A stretch of DNA of 61,798 bases, taken from NCBI RefSeq assembly GCF_002198675.1, contig NZ_MWLL01000175.1, positions 1 through 61,798 on the forward strand. Reading direction: 5' to 3'. The notes beneath the pieces are model-generated. The model was given only the letters and a program-made list of their open reading frames with translations. It did no database searches and had not been told where the DNA came from. How positions within the stretch are numbered: position 1 is the stretch's first letter; every line of letters starts with the position of its first letter. Shown here piece by piece: positions 39,760-48,788 of this stretch. A program made the translations under genes and the position numbers. The stretch is from Kineosporia sp. R_H_3 (GTDB taxonomy: Bacteria; Actinomycetota; Actinomycetes; Actinomycetales; Kineosporiaceae).

Positions 39760-40763
39760 GGCGCGTCCGGTCCCCGGCCGGCGACGAGCGCGTCGACCGG
39801 GATCCGCGGGAGGTCCTGCTGCGACGGGGCGGGCTGCGCGGCCGCGCGCCGCCGGGTGCCGTCGACGACCCGGGGCACGCGGCTCGCGAGCCAGCCCGCG
39901 AGCACCGCCCGGCAGCGGCGGCGGTCCCGCGCCGACAACGGGGCGCGGCCGATCGCCCGGACGTACCCGAGGACGTACTCGCCGTAGAGCCGGGCCACCG
40001 GGTGCCGGAGCGGGTCCGCGCGCCGCGGGTCGAGGTTCGCGCAGCGCGAGCGGACCGTGGGGTTGGCGTGCTCGGCCCGTTCGGGGTGGTCGCGGCGGAA
40101 GTAGAGCCAGTCCGGGTGCTGGTGGAACGGCCCCTGCAGGCCGAGGTCCACCACCCACACCTTGTCCGCGTAGTAGTAGCTGTCGTGCGGGGCCACCCGG
40201 CGCATGACGGCGGTGCGGACGACGCCGTAGCAGTCGTCGGCACGGATCACGCCGTGGTCGGCGACGGGGTCGCCGTCCTGCCCGGCGTTGCCGTAGAGCA
40301 TGCTCCGCAGCCGGACGGCGGGGTCCGGCGAGTCGGTCCGCAGCGGGTAGTCGAGGGCCTGGGTGACCCGGCCCTCGCCGTCGACCGCGGCGGTCCACGA
40401 GTGCGCCATGACGATCTCCGGGCGGGCGTCGAGGGCGTCGACGCACACCTTCAGCAGGTCGCGGGCGTAGAGGTCGTCACCGGAGGCCCACTTGAAGAGC
40501 TCGCCACGGGCCAGCCCGACGACGAGGTTGTGGTTCGGGGCCGCACCGATGTTCCGCGGCTGCCGCACGTAGCGGATCCGGCGGTCCTGGCCGGCGAAGT
40601 CGTGGCAGATCCCGGCGGTGCCGTCGGTGGAGGCGTTGTCCGAGACGACGAGCTCGAAGTCGCCGAAGGTCTGGCCCAGCAGCGCCTCGAGCGACTGGGC
40701 GAGGTAGTGCTCGCCGTTGTAGACGGGCAGCCCGACGGTGAGGCGGGGGGTGGCGGTGGTCAT
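39756..40763 (-). CDS. Glycosyltransferase, GT2
   Basis: This 335-aa GT-A enzyme has the canonical start LTVGLPVYNGEHYLAQSLEALLGQTFGDFELVVSDNASTDGT (about residues 9-50). The next motif is FKWASGDDLYARDLL, in which the DDL supplies the DXD-type metal site. The C-terminal third is Arg-rich. It adds one sugar to the repeat unit; donor and linkage are not deducible. The ATG at 40763 lies 5 nt after the RmlC-like stop. Its GTGA overlap with the downstream pyruvyltransferase couples translation. Confidence 0.9.
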   Translation of the reverse strand: MTTATPRLTVGLPVYNGEHYLAQSLEALLGQTFGDFELVVSDNASTDGTAGICHDFAGQDRRIRYVRQPRNIGAAPNHNLVVGLARGELFKWASGDDLYARDLLKVCVDALDARPEIVMAHSWTAAVDGEGRVTQALDYPLRTDSPDPAVRLRSMLYGNAGQDGDPVADHGVIRADDCYGVVRTAVMRRVAPHDSYYYADKVWVVDLGLQGPFHQHPDWLYFRRDHPERAEHANPTVRSRCANLDPRRADPLRHPVARLYGEYVLGYVRAIGRAPLSARDRRRCRAVLAGWLASRVPRVVDGTRRRAAAQPAPSQQDLPRIPVDALVAGRGPDAP

Positions 40764-40768
40764 GACGG

Positions 40769-41344
40769 TCAGTCCTTCGGGCCGGGGTGGGGGAACCAGT
40801 CGCCGAGACGGCTCTCGACGTCCCGGAAGGCGGGCGCCGCACGGTCGCGCGGCGAGAGGTCGGCGACGGGCAGCGGCCACACGACGCCGAGGTCCGGGTC
40901 GTCGTAGCGGATCGCCGTCTCGCAGCCCGGCGCGTGGACCCGGTCGATCCGGTAGCAGACGTCGGCCACGTCGCTGAGGACCTGGAAGCCGTGCGCCAGA
41001 CCGGCGGGCAGCCACACCGACCGGTGGTCGGCGTCGTCCAGCCGCATGCTCATCCAGCGCCGGAAGGTCGGTGACCACGGCCGCAGGTCGACGGCGACGT
41101 CGAGCACCGCCCCCGACGCGCAGCGGACGAGCTTGCCCTCACCGCCGTCGGTCCGCACGTGCAGCCCGCGCAGGATCCCGTGCCGCGAACGGCTCTGGCT
41201 GTCCTGCACGAGGCTCGCCGGGTCGAGGCCGTGCTCGGCCGCGACGGCGGCGTCGAACGTCCGGGTGAAGAAGCCCCGCTCGTCGTGGATCGGGGTCGGC
41301 TCGAACACGAGGGTCCCGGCGAGCGGGCCCGGACCGGCCTTCAT
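40769..41344 (-). CDS. RmlC-like nucleotide-sugar epimerase, catalytic Tyr replaced
   Basis: This 191-aa cupin has RGLHVRTD (base His), KLVRCASGAVLDVAVDLRPWSPTF, WLPAGLAHGFQVLSD and YDDPDLGVVWP. RmlC proteins have a Tyr at the Y-x-P segment where this sequence has His (RVHAPGCE). That Tyr protonates the sugar in double 3,5-epimerases. Mono-epimerases or related enzymes lacking it are known, so this probably does a single epimerisation or something else. It is coupled to the methyltransferase-like gene upstream by ATGA. Confidence 0.82.
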   Translation of the reverse strand: MKAGPGPLAGTLVFEPTPIHDERGFFTRTFDAAVAAEHGLDPASLVQDSQSRSRHGILRGLHVRTDGGEGKLVRCASGAVLDVAVDLRPWSPTFRRWMSMRLDDADHRSVWLPAGLAHGFQVLSDVADVCYRIDRVHAPGCETAIRYDDPDLGVVWPLPVADLSPRDRAAPAFRDVESRLGDWFPHPGPKD

Positions 41345-42501
41345 CGCGCCACCTCCGGTGTGCGTTCGTGGACGGACGGGATGGGCAGCACGTACCGGGC
41401 GCCCCAGCCGCCGTCGGCCTCCAGCGCGCCGACGACCTCGTCGGCGATGTCCCACGTGAGCACGAGGACGACGTCCGGCCGTGCGGCGACGAGGTCGGCG
41501 ACCGGCCTGACCGGCACCCGGACCCCGGCGATGCTCCGACCGTGCTTGAGGGGCGAGGCGTCCACCGTGAACCCGAGGAGGTCCGGTCCCACGCCCGCGA
41601 GCCCGAGCAGCACCGCCGCCTTCGACGGGGCCCCGTAGCCGAGCACCAGACGCCCCGCGGCCCGCTCGGCGACGAGCAGGTCGTGCAGGCCCGTCGCCGA
41701 CGCCCGTGCCTGATCCCCCAGCCGTTCCAGGCCGGAGCCGTCGTGCAGTCCTGCGGCGCGTTCGCGCCGCAGGACCTCGTCGACCGTCCCGTCCGGCCGG
41801 TGCGCGGACGCCTCGCGGGCGAGGACGACGCGCAGGCTGCCGCCGAAGACGGGCTCCGCGACCGCCCGGACGACCCGCAGGCCGTGCCGCCCGGCGAGCC
41901 GGTCGACGGCGGTGAGCGAGAGATACGACCAGTGCCCGTGCCGGACGGTGTCGAACTGGGACTGCTCGACGAGCGGCAGCAGGTGGTGGTGCTCGACGAC
42001 GAGCAGCCCCTGCGGGGCGAGGGCCGCCGCGAGGAGCGCCAGCGCCCCGGCGACGTCCTGCTCGTGGGCGAGCGCGTGGACGTCGACGACGAGGTCCGCG
42101 GGCCGGCCCTCCGGCGCCGGCAGGCAGCCGTGGCCGGCCAGCGCGTCGAGCCACGAGCCGCCGTGGTGGCTGCAGAACTCCCGGACGGTGCAGCCGACGA
42201 GCCCGGGGTGGTCGGCGAGGACGTCGTCGACGACCCGGCGGGCGTGCTCGCGGCTCGTCGCGGACTCGACGGCCCGGACCGTCTCCTCCGGCGGCGGCTC
42301 CACCGGCCCGAGCTGGACGAGCGCGCAGTCCGGGCACGCCCACAGCTCGAGCGGCGTCCTCGGGTCCGGGCCGGGCGCGTCCGGCAGCGGGAACGCGTCG
42401 CTCGCCGGCTGCGGCCCGAGGTCGGCGACCCGCCGGGGCCGGGCGCCGCCGCATCCGCGGCAGCGCGGGGCGTCAGCCCCGACGGGTCTGATCGTGGTCA
42501 C
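41341..42501 (-). CDS. Sugar C-methyltransferase-like protein with degenerate SAM and catalytic motifs
   Basis: This 386-aa protein is a paralogue of the 409-aa C-methyltransferase at 44005. It keeps the N-terminal zinc site (CRGCGG...CPDC) and the C-terminal domain (GYGAPSKAAVLLGLAGV, FTVDASPLKHG). Motif I, which in the paralogue reads [12 protein letters not shown], is here VREFCSHHGGSWL, and the YHEH catalytic segment is RHGH. It is therefore probably not an active methyltransferase of the usual kind and could have another catalytic or structural role. It overlaps PIG-L and RmlC genes at its ends (GTG 42501 preferred, 42504 possible). Confidence 0.78.
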   Translation of the reverse strand: MTTIRPVGADAPRCRGCGGARPRRVADLGPQPASDAFPLPDAPGPDPRTPLELWACPDCALVQLGPVEPPPEETVRAVESATSREHARRVVDDVLADHPGLVGCTVREFCSHHGGSWLDALAGHGCLPAPEGRPADLVVDVHALAHEQDVAGALALLAAALAPQGLLVVEHHHLLPLVEQSQFDTVRHGHWSYLSLTAVDRLAGRHGLRVVRAVAEPVFGGSLRVVLAREASAHRPDGTVDEVLRRERAAGLHDGSGLERLGDQARASATGLHDLLVAERAAGRLVLGYGAPSKAAVLLGLAGVGPDLLGFTVDASPLKHGRSIAGVRVPVRPVADLVAARPDVVLVLTWDIADEVVGALEADGGWGARYVLPIPSVHERTPEVAR

Positions 42502-43136
42502 CACGACAGCACCGCCTTGGTGAGGTGGAAGGCCTCGGCGTACCGGGCCCGGCACTCCATCCCGCGGATCCTCGCGAGGCCGAGGAACATCTCCTCGTCC
42601 CACCAGTCGCGTCCGGTCTGGGAGGGGTAGGCCTTGTCGAGCAGGCGCACCTTCTCGTGGGCGGTGTCCTCGTCGAGCGGCACGTAGACGGTGGGGCGCC
42701 CGAGGTCGCCGTCCCACTTGGGGATCTCGTACGACAGCACGAGGTGGTCCCGCCACAGGGTCGGCGCCATCTCGGCGACGGTCCGGTGGTCCTGGTGGGC
42801 GTCGTCCGGGCGCGGTGCGAGCACGAGGTCGACCTCGACGTCCGCGGCCACCGCGGCGAGGAGGTCCTTCGCCTCCGCCCAGGCCGCGGGCAGCCGCCCG
42901 TCGGGCAGGTCGTACGTGCGCACGTCCACCCGGCAGCCGGCGAGGAACAGGTCGGCCGCCGCCCGGGCCTCGGCCCGGCGCTGCGCCGTCCCGGTGAGGA
43001 CGACGACGGTGACGGGCAGCCCCGGGAAGCGCCGCGCCAGCTGCAGGAGCGTGCCGCCGCACCCGATCTCGACGTCGTCCGGGTGCGCGCCGAGCGCGAG
43101 CACCCCGCGCGGCCGCCCGGTCGTCAGCGGCCACAT
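42498..43136 (-). CDS. PIG-L family deacetylase
   Basis: This 212-aa metal-dependent hydrolase has AHPDDVEIG (about residues 17-25) and the metal ligand segment DDAHQDHR (about 109-116). PIG-L/LmbE enzymes deacetylate N-acetyl sugars such as GlcNAc-inositol and bacillithiol or mycothiol precursors. At 212 aa it is shorter than MshB, and its place inside a sugar-nucleotide cassette points to N-deacetylation of a nucleotide sugar or glycan intermediate. It is linked by overlaps to the cytidylyltransferase upstream (TGATG) and the degenerate methyltransferase downstream. Confidence 0.88.
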   Translation of the reverse strand: MWPLTTGRPRGVLALGAHPDDVEIGCGGTLLQLARRFPGLPVTVVVLTGTAQRRAEARAAADLFLAGCRVDVRTYDLPDGRLPAAWAEAKDLLAAVAADVEVDLVLAPRPDDAHQDHRTVAEMAPTLWRDHLVLSYEIPKWDGDLGRPTVYVPLDEDTAHEKVRLLDKAYPSQTGRDWWDEEMFLGLARIRGMECRARYAEAFHLTKAVLSW

Positions 43137-43993
43137 CAGCGGGTCACCGTGAGCATCTCGCCGTGCATCGTCTCCAGCGGCAGCGCGACCGCCGTCCGGT
43201 CCGCGACGGGAGAGCCGTTGTCGCACCACAGCTTCCACGGGGCGTGCCCGCTGCGGTCGAGGTCCTCGAGGAGGCTGCGCTCCTTGAGCGTGTCCATGGG
43301 CGCCCAGAAGCCCGTGTACCGGACGGCGGCGAGCCGGCGGCGTTCGGCGAGCCGGACGAAGGCGTCGCCGACGAGGTCCTCGCCCTCCCCCAGGACGTCG
43401 AACACGCCCTGGCGCAGCACGAAGTACCCGCCGTTGAGCCACAGCGGCAGGTCGGCGGCCGAGCTGATCCGGTCGACCCGGCCGTCCTCCGCCACCGCCA
43501 CGGTGTGGAAGGACGCCTGCGGCGGCACGGCGAGCAGGCTCGCCGTGGCGTCGGAGGCGACGAAGTCGTCGACGATGCGGTCCATCGGCGCGTCGGTGAG
43601 GACGTCGCCGTAGTTCGCGAGGAAGACCTCGTCGCCGTCGAGCAGGTGCCGCACCCGCCGCAGCCGCTCGCCGATGCTCGTGTCGATGCCGGTCTCGATG
43701 AACGAGATCCGCCACTCGGAGATGTCCGAGCGCAGCAGCTCGATCTCGCGGCCGCCGCGGGAGAGCACGAAGTCGTTCGAGTGCGTCTCGTCGTAGTTCA
43801 TGAAGTACTGCTTGACCGACGCGCCGCCGTAGCCGAGGCACAGGATGAACTCGGTGTGCCCGAAGTGGGCGTAGTACCGCATGATGTGCCACAGCACGGG
43901 ACGGTCGCCGATCGCCATCATCGGTTTCGGGGCGGTGTCGATCGACGAGCGCATCCGCAGGCCCAGGCCTCCGCAGAACAGCACGACCTTCAT
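43136..43993 (-). CDS. Sugar-1-phosphate cytidylyltransferase (RfbF-like)
   Basis: This 285-aa nucleotidyltransferase begins MKVVLFCGGLGLRM, with KPMMAIGDRPVLWHIMRYYAHFGHTEFILCLGYGG (about residues 23-57), NYDETHSNDFVL, FLANYGDVLTDAP and LWLNGGYFVL. These match glucose-1-phosphate cytidylyltransferases, which make CDP-glucose, the entry to CDP-3,6-dideoxy and branched sugars. No CDP-glucose 4,6-dehydratase is in the window, so the next step is unclear. ATG 43993 has a strong GAGGAGGAA site. Confidence 0.92.
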   Translation of the reverse strand: MKVVLFCGGLGLRMRSSIDTAPKPMMAIGDRPVLWHIMRYYAHFGHTEFILCLGYGGASVKQYFMNYDETHSNDFVLSRGGREIELLRSDISEWRISFIETGIDTSIGERLRRVRHLLDGDEVFLANYGDVLTDAPMDRIVDDFVASDATASLLAVPPQASFHTVAVAEDGRVDRISSAADLPLWLNGGYFVLRQGVFDVLGEGEDLVGDAFVRLAERRRLAAVRYTGFWAPMDTLKERSLLEDLDRSGHAPWKLWCDNGSPVADRTAVALPLETMHGEMLTVTR

Positions 43994-44004
43994 GACGTTC
44001 CTCC

Positions 44005-45234
44005 TCAGAAGATCTCGGCCCGCGGGATCGGGACGACCAGCCGGCCGCCCCACTCCCGCACGTACTCCAGCTGCGGTGCGATCTCCTGCCGCAGGTTCCA
44101 CGGCAGGACGAGCACGAGGTCGGGCTTCGTCTCGCGCAGGCGTGCCGGGTCGTGGACGGGGATGTGCGTCCCCGGCAGGAACATCCCCCGCTTGTACGGG
44201 CTGCGGTCGACCGTGTACGGCAGCAGGTCGCTGCGGATGCCGCAGTGGTTGAGCAGGGTGTTGCCCTTGCCCGGCGCGCCGTACCCGGCGACCGTCAGGC
44301 CCTGCCGGGACGCGTCGACGAGCAGTGCGAGGAGCTCGCGCTTGACGTCGAGCACCGCGGTCGCGAACCCGTCGTGGCCCTCGACCGTGTGCAGCCCGGC
44401 GGCCTCCTCGTCGGCGAGCACCTTGCGCACCGCGGCCGACGGCTCCGCTGCGGCGACGGAGGGCCGCGCCATGACGCGCAGCGAACCGCCGTGCGTCGTG
44501 AGCTCCTCGACGTCCACGACGACGAGGTCCGCCGTCGCGAGCGCGGCGGCCGCCGTCCGCAGGGTGAAGTACGAGTAGTGCTCGTGGTAGATCGTGTCGT
44601 ACTGCCGGCCCTCGATGAGCCGCAGCAGGTGCGGGAACTCCAGCGACACCAGGCCGGTGTCCGCGACCAGCGCGCGCAGCCCGCGCGCGAAGTCGAGCAG
44701 CTCCGGGGTGTGGGCGAAGACGTTGTTGCCGACGACCAGGTCCGCGCGGCCGTGCTCCTGCGCGATCTTCGTGCCGGTCACCTCGCCGAGGAAGGTCACC
44801 TCGGTCGGGATGCCGCGCCCGCGCGCGACCTCGGCGATGTTCGCGGCGGGCTCGACGCCGAGGGCCGGGATGCCGCGCGCCACGACGTGCTGGAGCAGGT
44901 ACCCGTCGTTGCTCGCGACCTCGACGACGAGGCTGTCCGGGCCCAGGTCCAGCCGGGCGGTCATGTCCGCCACGAAGCGGCCGGCATGCGCGACCCAGCT
45001 GTCGGAGAACGACGAGAAGTACGCGTAGTCGGAGAAGACCTCGACGTTGTCGACGTAGGCGGGCAGCTGCACGAGCAGGCACTCGTCGCAGATCCGCACG
45101 TGCAGCGGGTAGAACGTCTCCGGGCGGTCGAGCTGGTCCTCGCGCAGGTAGCTCTCGCACGGCGGCGACGAGCCGAGGTCGACGAACGTGCGGGTCAGCG
45201 TGGCGCCGCAGAGCCGGCAGACGGGCGCGCTCAC
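44005..45234 (-). CDS. Nucleotide-sugar C-methyltransferase (class I SAM)
   Basis: This 409-aa methyltransferase of the TylC3/NovU/TcaB9 type has the zinc-binding N-terminus (CRLCGA...CDECL), motif [16 protein letters not shown] (about residues 103-117), the YHEHYSYF catalytic segment and the C-terminal [17 protein letters not shown] with [11 protein letters not shown]-like repeats ([11 protein letters not shown]). It should C-methylate a 4-keto NDP-sugar at C3 or C5 to give a branched sugar. GTG start overlaps the epimerase stop. The cytidylyltransferase follows after 11 nt. This is the intact member of the two paralogues. Confidence 0.92.
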   Translation of the reverse strand: MSAPVCRLCGATLTRTFVDLGSSPPCESYLREDQLDRPETFYPLHVRICDECLLVQLPAYVDNVEVFSDYAYFSSFSDSWVAHAGRFVADMTARLDLGPDSLVVEVASNDGYLLQHVVARGIPALGVEPAANIAEVARGRGIPTEVTFLGEVTGTKIAQEHGRADLVVGNNVFAHTPELLDFARGLRALVADTGLVSLEFPHLLRLIEGRQYDTIYHEHYSYFTLRTAAAALATADLVVVDVEELTTHGGSLRVMARPSVAAAEPSAAVRKVLADEEAAGLHTVEGHDGFATAVLDVKRELLALLVDASRQGLTVAGYGAPGKGNTLLNHCGIRSDLLPYTVDRSPYKRGMFLPGTHIPVHDPARLRETKPDLVLVLPWNLRQEIAPQLEYVREWGGRLVVPIPRAEIF

Positions 45235-46283
45235 CGCGACACCTCCGGCGCCGCGACGGCGGGCTGCAGGCGCAGCAGGTCGTCGACGAACCCGGCGTCG
45301 AGCAGCTCCTGGATCCTGCGCAGCCGCACGAACCGGGAGGAGCCGAACTCGTGCTCGGTCATCCCGTGCCGCGCGTACGCCGCGGCCAGCTCGCGGGCGC
45401 CGTCCGCGACGCTCATCCGCAGGCCCAGGTCGGGGAACGTCTCGCGCAGCTTGGCGAAGTCCACCCGGTAGTCGCGGCGGTCGGGGCCGGCGCCGGGCGC
45501 GAGCGTGACCCGCGAGCCCGGGACGGTGTGCGCGACGATCTCCGCGACCCGGCCGATCTGGAGGTTGTCCTCGTCGCGGCCGACGTTGAAGGCCTCGTCG
45601 TGCACCGTCTCCCGGGGGGCGCCGAGCACCGCGAGCACGGTGCGGGCGATGTCGCCGACGTGGACGAGCGGGCGCCAGGGCGTCCCGTCGCTCTCGAGCC
45701 GGACCAGGCCGGTGGTCATCGCGACCCCGACGAGGTTGTTCACGACGATATCGAGCCGCAGCCGCGGGGACGCGCCGTACGCCGTCGCGTTGCGCAGGTA
45801 CGTCGGCGTGAAGCCGTCACCGGCGAGCGCCGAGATCTCCTTCTCCGCCAGCGCCTTGGTCTCGCCGTACGGGGTCACCGGGTGCATCGGCGCCAGCTCG
45901 TCGACGGCCTCCGAGCCGGCCGCGCCGTAGAGGCTGCACGACGACGCGAAGACGAAGCGCTCCACGCCCGCGTCGCGGGCGGCGCGGGCGAGGTTCACCG
46001 TGCCGTCGAGGTTGATCGAGAACGTCGCCGCCGGGTTGAGGTGCCCGAGCGGGTCGTTGGACAGCGCGGCGAGGCAGACGACGGCGTCGAACCCGGTGAG
46101 GTCGGCCGCGGTCACGTCCCGGATGTCGGTGCGCACCCCGGAGAACGGCTCCGGGCCGCCCTCGAGGTCGCAGCCCTCGTACAGCCCCGTGTCGAGGCCG
46201 ACGACGTCGTGCCCCGCGGCGCGGAGCATCGGGACCGTCACGGCGCCGATGTACCCCCGGTCGCCTGCGACACAGATCCGCAT
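45231..46283 (-). CDS. NAD-dependent sugar epimerase/dehydratase (extended SDR)
   Basis: This 350-aa extended SDR has GDRGYIG (about residues 7-13), the CSLYG strand before the YGETK catalytic YxxxK (about 144-148), and [15 protein letters not shown]. The sugar and reaction (epimerase, reductase or dehydratase) cannot be told. The context (C-methyltransferase, cytidylyltransferase) suggests it acts on a CDP- or dTDP-sugar. ATG 46283 has GAGGAGA; it lies 11 nt after the GT4 gene stop at 46294. Confidence 0.9.
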   Translation of the reverse strand: MRICVAGDRGYIGAVTVPMLRAAGHDVVGLDTGLYEGCDLEGGPEPFSGVRTDIRDVTAADLTGFDAVVCLAALSNDPLGHLNPAATFSINLDGTVNLARAARDAGVERFVFASSCSLYGAAGSEAVDELAPMHPVTPYGETKALAEKEISALAGDGFTPTYLRNATAYGASPRLRLDIVVNNLVGVAMTTGLVRLESDGTPWRPLVHVGDIARTVLAVLGAPRETVHDEAFNVGRDEDNLQIGRVAEIVAHTVPGSRVTLAPGAGPDRRDYRVDFAKLRETFPDLGLRMSVADGARELAAAYARHGMTEHEFGSSRFVRLRRIQELLDAGFVDDLLRLQPAVAAPEVSR

Positions 46284-46293
46284 GGTGGTCTCC

Positions 46294-47583
46294 TCAGCTG
46301 AGCGGCCGGGCCGCTCGGTCGTCCCGCGCCGCCACGTGCGCCCCCGGCGGCGGGGTGCCACGGACGTCGCCCCGACGTCCGGTGCCGGCCACGACGGGGT
46401 GCTCCGTCGCGAACCGGTAGATCTCGACGAGCCGGGCCGCGTCGGCGTCCGGCGTGAAGCGGGCCCGGTGGGTGGCGCGGGCGGCCTCGCCGAGCGCCTC
46501 CCACCGGGACGGGTGGTCGTTCACGTCCTCGAGCACCGCGACGAGGGCGTCGACGTCGCCGGGCCGGAAGAGCGCGCCGTCCACGCCGTCGGTGACGATC
46601 TCGGGGAAGGCGCCGTGGGCGGGTGCGACCGCGGCGGTGCCGACGGCCATCGCCTCGACGGCCACGAGGCCGAAGGTCTCCTCCCACGCCGACGGCACGA
46701 GCGCGGCCCGGACCCCGGCGAGCACGCCGGCCGCCTCCGCACGCGGCAGGAGACCGCGGACGTCGACCCGCTGCGAGCGGGCGGCCCACGCGGCGACCTC
46801 GCCGGCGAGGTCGCCGCTGCCGACGACGACGAGCCGCAGCGCCGAGGCGGGGCGGCGCGCGGTGAACGCGTCCCAGGCCGCCATGACGAGCGGTGCGCCC
46901 TTGGCCGCGTCGAGCCGGCTCACGACGGCGACGGCGTGCTCGCGCGGCCCGGCCTGGGCGGCCGCCGGGACGGCGACGACGTTGTGCTTGACGAAGCAGC
47001 GCTCCGGCGGCAGGCCGAGCCCGGCGTGCAGGTCGCGCTGGGCCGCCGAGATGAAGACGTGCGCGGAGACCAGGTCGCGCCAGGTGCGCCGGTGCAGGAC
47101 GGCGCTCGCGGCGACGGGTGCCGTCGCGAGCCGGGAGCCCCGGTAGCAGCCGTGGCGCAGCGCCGGTCCGACCCGGCCGTCGGCGCAGTCGTGGCAGACC
47201 CGGCCGTCGCGGAAGTACGTGCCGGCGGCGCACGCGAGGCGGTAGTTGTGCACGGTCCGGACGACGGGGACGCCCGCGTCCCGGCACGCGACGACGACCG
47301 CCGGGCTGAGCAGCGGGAAGACGTTGTGGACGTGGACGACGTCGGGGCGCGCCCGGTCCAGCTCGTGGGCGAGCGACCGGCGCGAGGCCTCGTTCCAGAC
47401 GACGCCGAGCGGCAGCGTGGCCTTGTGCAGCGGGCCCCAGCCGGCGATGTCGGCGTTGTGGCGCTGGAGCAGCGTCACGTCGTGGCCCGCGGCGGCGAGC
47501 CGCGCGACCTCCTCGTCGACGACGAGGTTCTCCCCGCTCGGCGCGGTGCCCGGGTACCTGCTGTGCAGCACGAGGATCTTCAC
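46294..47583 (-). CDS. Glycosyltransferase, GT4
   Basis: This GT-B enzyme of 429 aa has an N-terminal [28 protein letters not shown] (about residues 9-36), [25 protein letters not shown] (a Cys-rich segment common in one EPS GT4 subgroup) and the C-terminal [20 protein letters not shown] with E-x7-E. The last 30 residues are disordered. It adds one sugar to the repeat unit. The GTG start overlaps the Wzy gene by 4 bp. Confidence 0.9.
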   Translation of the reverse strand: MKILVLHSRYPGTAPSGENLVVDEEVARLAAAGHDVTLLQRHNADIAGWGPLHKATLPLGVVWNEASRRSLAHELDRARPDVVHVHNVFPLLSPAVVVACRDAGVPVVRTVHNYRLACAAGTYFRDGRVCHDCADGRVGPALRHGCYRGSRLATAPVAASAVLHRRTWRDLVSAHVFISAAQRDLHAGLGLPPERCFVKHNVVAVPAAAQAGPREHAVAVVSRLDAAKGAPLVMAAWDAFTARRPASALRLVVVGSGDLAGEVAAWAARSQRVDVRGLLPRAEAAGVLAGVRAALVPSAWEETFGLVAVEAMAVGTAAVAPAHGAFPEIVTDGVDGALFRPGDVDALVAVLEDVNDHPSRWEALGEAARATHRARFTPDADAARLVEIYRFATEHPVVAGTGRRGDVRGTPPPGAHVAARDDRAARPLS

Positions 47584-48788
47584 GTCTGCGTCCTCCCCGG
47601 CGGCACGGCGAGCAGCGACGCGGCGACGAACAGGTCGAGCAGGTACGGCGAGGCGTCGCCGAGCCCGGTCTCGCTCACCGAGGCGACGGCGCAGTAGCCG
47701 ATGAGGAAGAGCGCGACGGCGCGACGCACGCCGCGCGGGTGGGTGAACGCCAGGAGCAGCAGGACGAGCAGGAACGCCAGGCTGACGAAGACGCCGAACC
47801 AGCCCTGGTCGAGGTAGGTGGCGACCCAGTGGCTGTCGATCGGCAGGCCCTGGAACGACTTGTTCGACAGTCCGGAGCCGAAGAGCTCCTCGAGCCGAGG
47901 CCGGTCCATGGCGAACACCGCGGTCCAGACCTTCGTGCGGCCGGTCAGCTGCGCAGCGTCCTGGGCGCTCTGGCCGCGCCAGAACCAGTCGAGGAGCCAC
48001 GGCGCGAACACGGTGGCGCCCACGACGACGAGGACGCCGACCAGGGCGGAGGCCCGGCGCACCCGCGCGTGGCCGAGGAACATGCTTGCCCCGGCGAGCG
48101 TGAGCCCGACCCCGATGGCGAGCAGCGCCGTCCGGGTGTGGCACAGGACGAGCGCCCCGCCTGCCGCCAGGATCGTCACCGCGAGCGTGCGTCCCGAGAC
48201 CACCCCGCCGAACCAGAGGACGACGGTGCAGCCGAGCAGGACCGCCGCGTAGTGCCCCACCTGGGTCGGCGGGATCGGCCACAGCGCGCCGGAGAGCCGG
48301 CCCTCGAAGGAGAACGCGGAGCCGGGCGCGAGCACCGCACCGAGCAGGACGCTGCCGACGATGACCCGCAGGCAGGTCAGGTGCCACCGCAGCAGCGGCA
48401 GGTCCGAGCGTCCCCACCACGGGGTGAGCAGCCACAGGACGCACGTGAACGCGATGAGCCGGCAGGCCCGGAAGGTGGAGCCGAGCAGGTACTCGTTGTG
48501 CAGGCTGACGACGAGGGCGACGACGGCGAGCATGCTCAGCAGGACGAGCACGAGGTTCGGCCGCACGACCATGCCGGGGTTGACGAGGAGCGCGAGCACC
48601 ATCGCGACGACGAGCGACCCCTGCGTGACGAGCTGGCCGAGGCTGCCGGGGATGGGCACGAGCGTCGGCATCCCCGAGAACGCGAGCACGTTGAGGAACA
48701 GCGCGGCCCACACGAGCATCGGGGCGCGCGGCGGGGCGGCCGGACGGCGCGCGAGGGCCGCGCGGCGGGAGGTCAGGACGACGGTCAC
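47580..48788 (-). CDS. O-antigen ligase/polymerase-like membrane protein (Wzy/WaaL type)
   Basis: This 402-aa polytopic protein has about 10-12 hydrophobic segments and a large loop with LTGRTKVWTAVFAMDRPRLEELFGSGLSN (about residues 283-311), the O-antigen ligase/polymerase motif. It should polymerise or ligate the lipid-linked repeat units on the outer face. The GTG 48788 overlaps the Wzz-like gene stop. Proper naming (polymerase or ligase) is not possible from sequence alone, but the cluster context favours polymerase. Confidence 0.88.
   Translation of the reverse strand: MTVVLTSRRAALARRPAAPPRAPMLVWAALFLNVLAFSGMPTLVPIPGSLGQLVTQGSLVVAMVLALLVNPGMVVRPNLVLVLLSMLAVVALVVSLHNEYLLGSTFRACRLIAFTCVLWLLTPWWGRSDLPLLRWHLTCLRVIVGSVLLGAVLAPGSAFSFEGRLSGALWPIPPTQVGHYAAVLLGCTVVLWFGGVVSGRTLAVTILAAGGALVLCHTRTALLAIGVGLTLAGASMFLGHARVRRASALVGVLVVVGATVFAPWLLDWFWRGQSAQDAAQLTGRTKVWTAVFAMDRPRLEELFGSGLSNKSFQGLPIDSHWVATYLDQGWFGVFVSLAFLLVLLLLAFTHPRGVRRAVALFLIGYCAVASVSETGLGDASPYLLDLFVAASLLAVPPGRTQT

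Noticed and set aside
42498-43136. MshB (mycothiol deacetylase) as the identity of the PIG-L protein
   Set aside because: At 212 aa it is too short, and it is embedded in a sugar-nucleotide cassette with overlaps on both sides.
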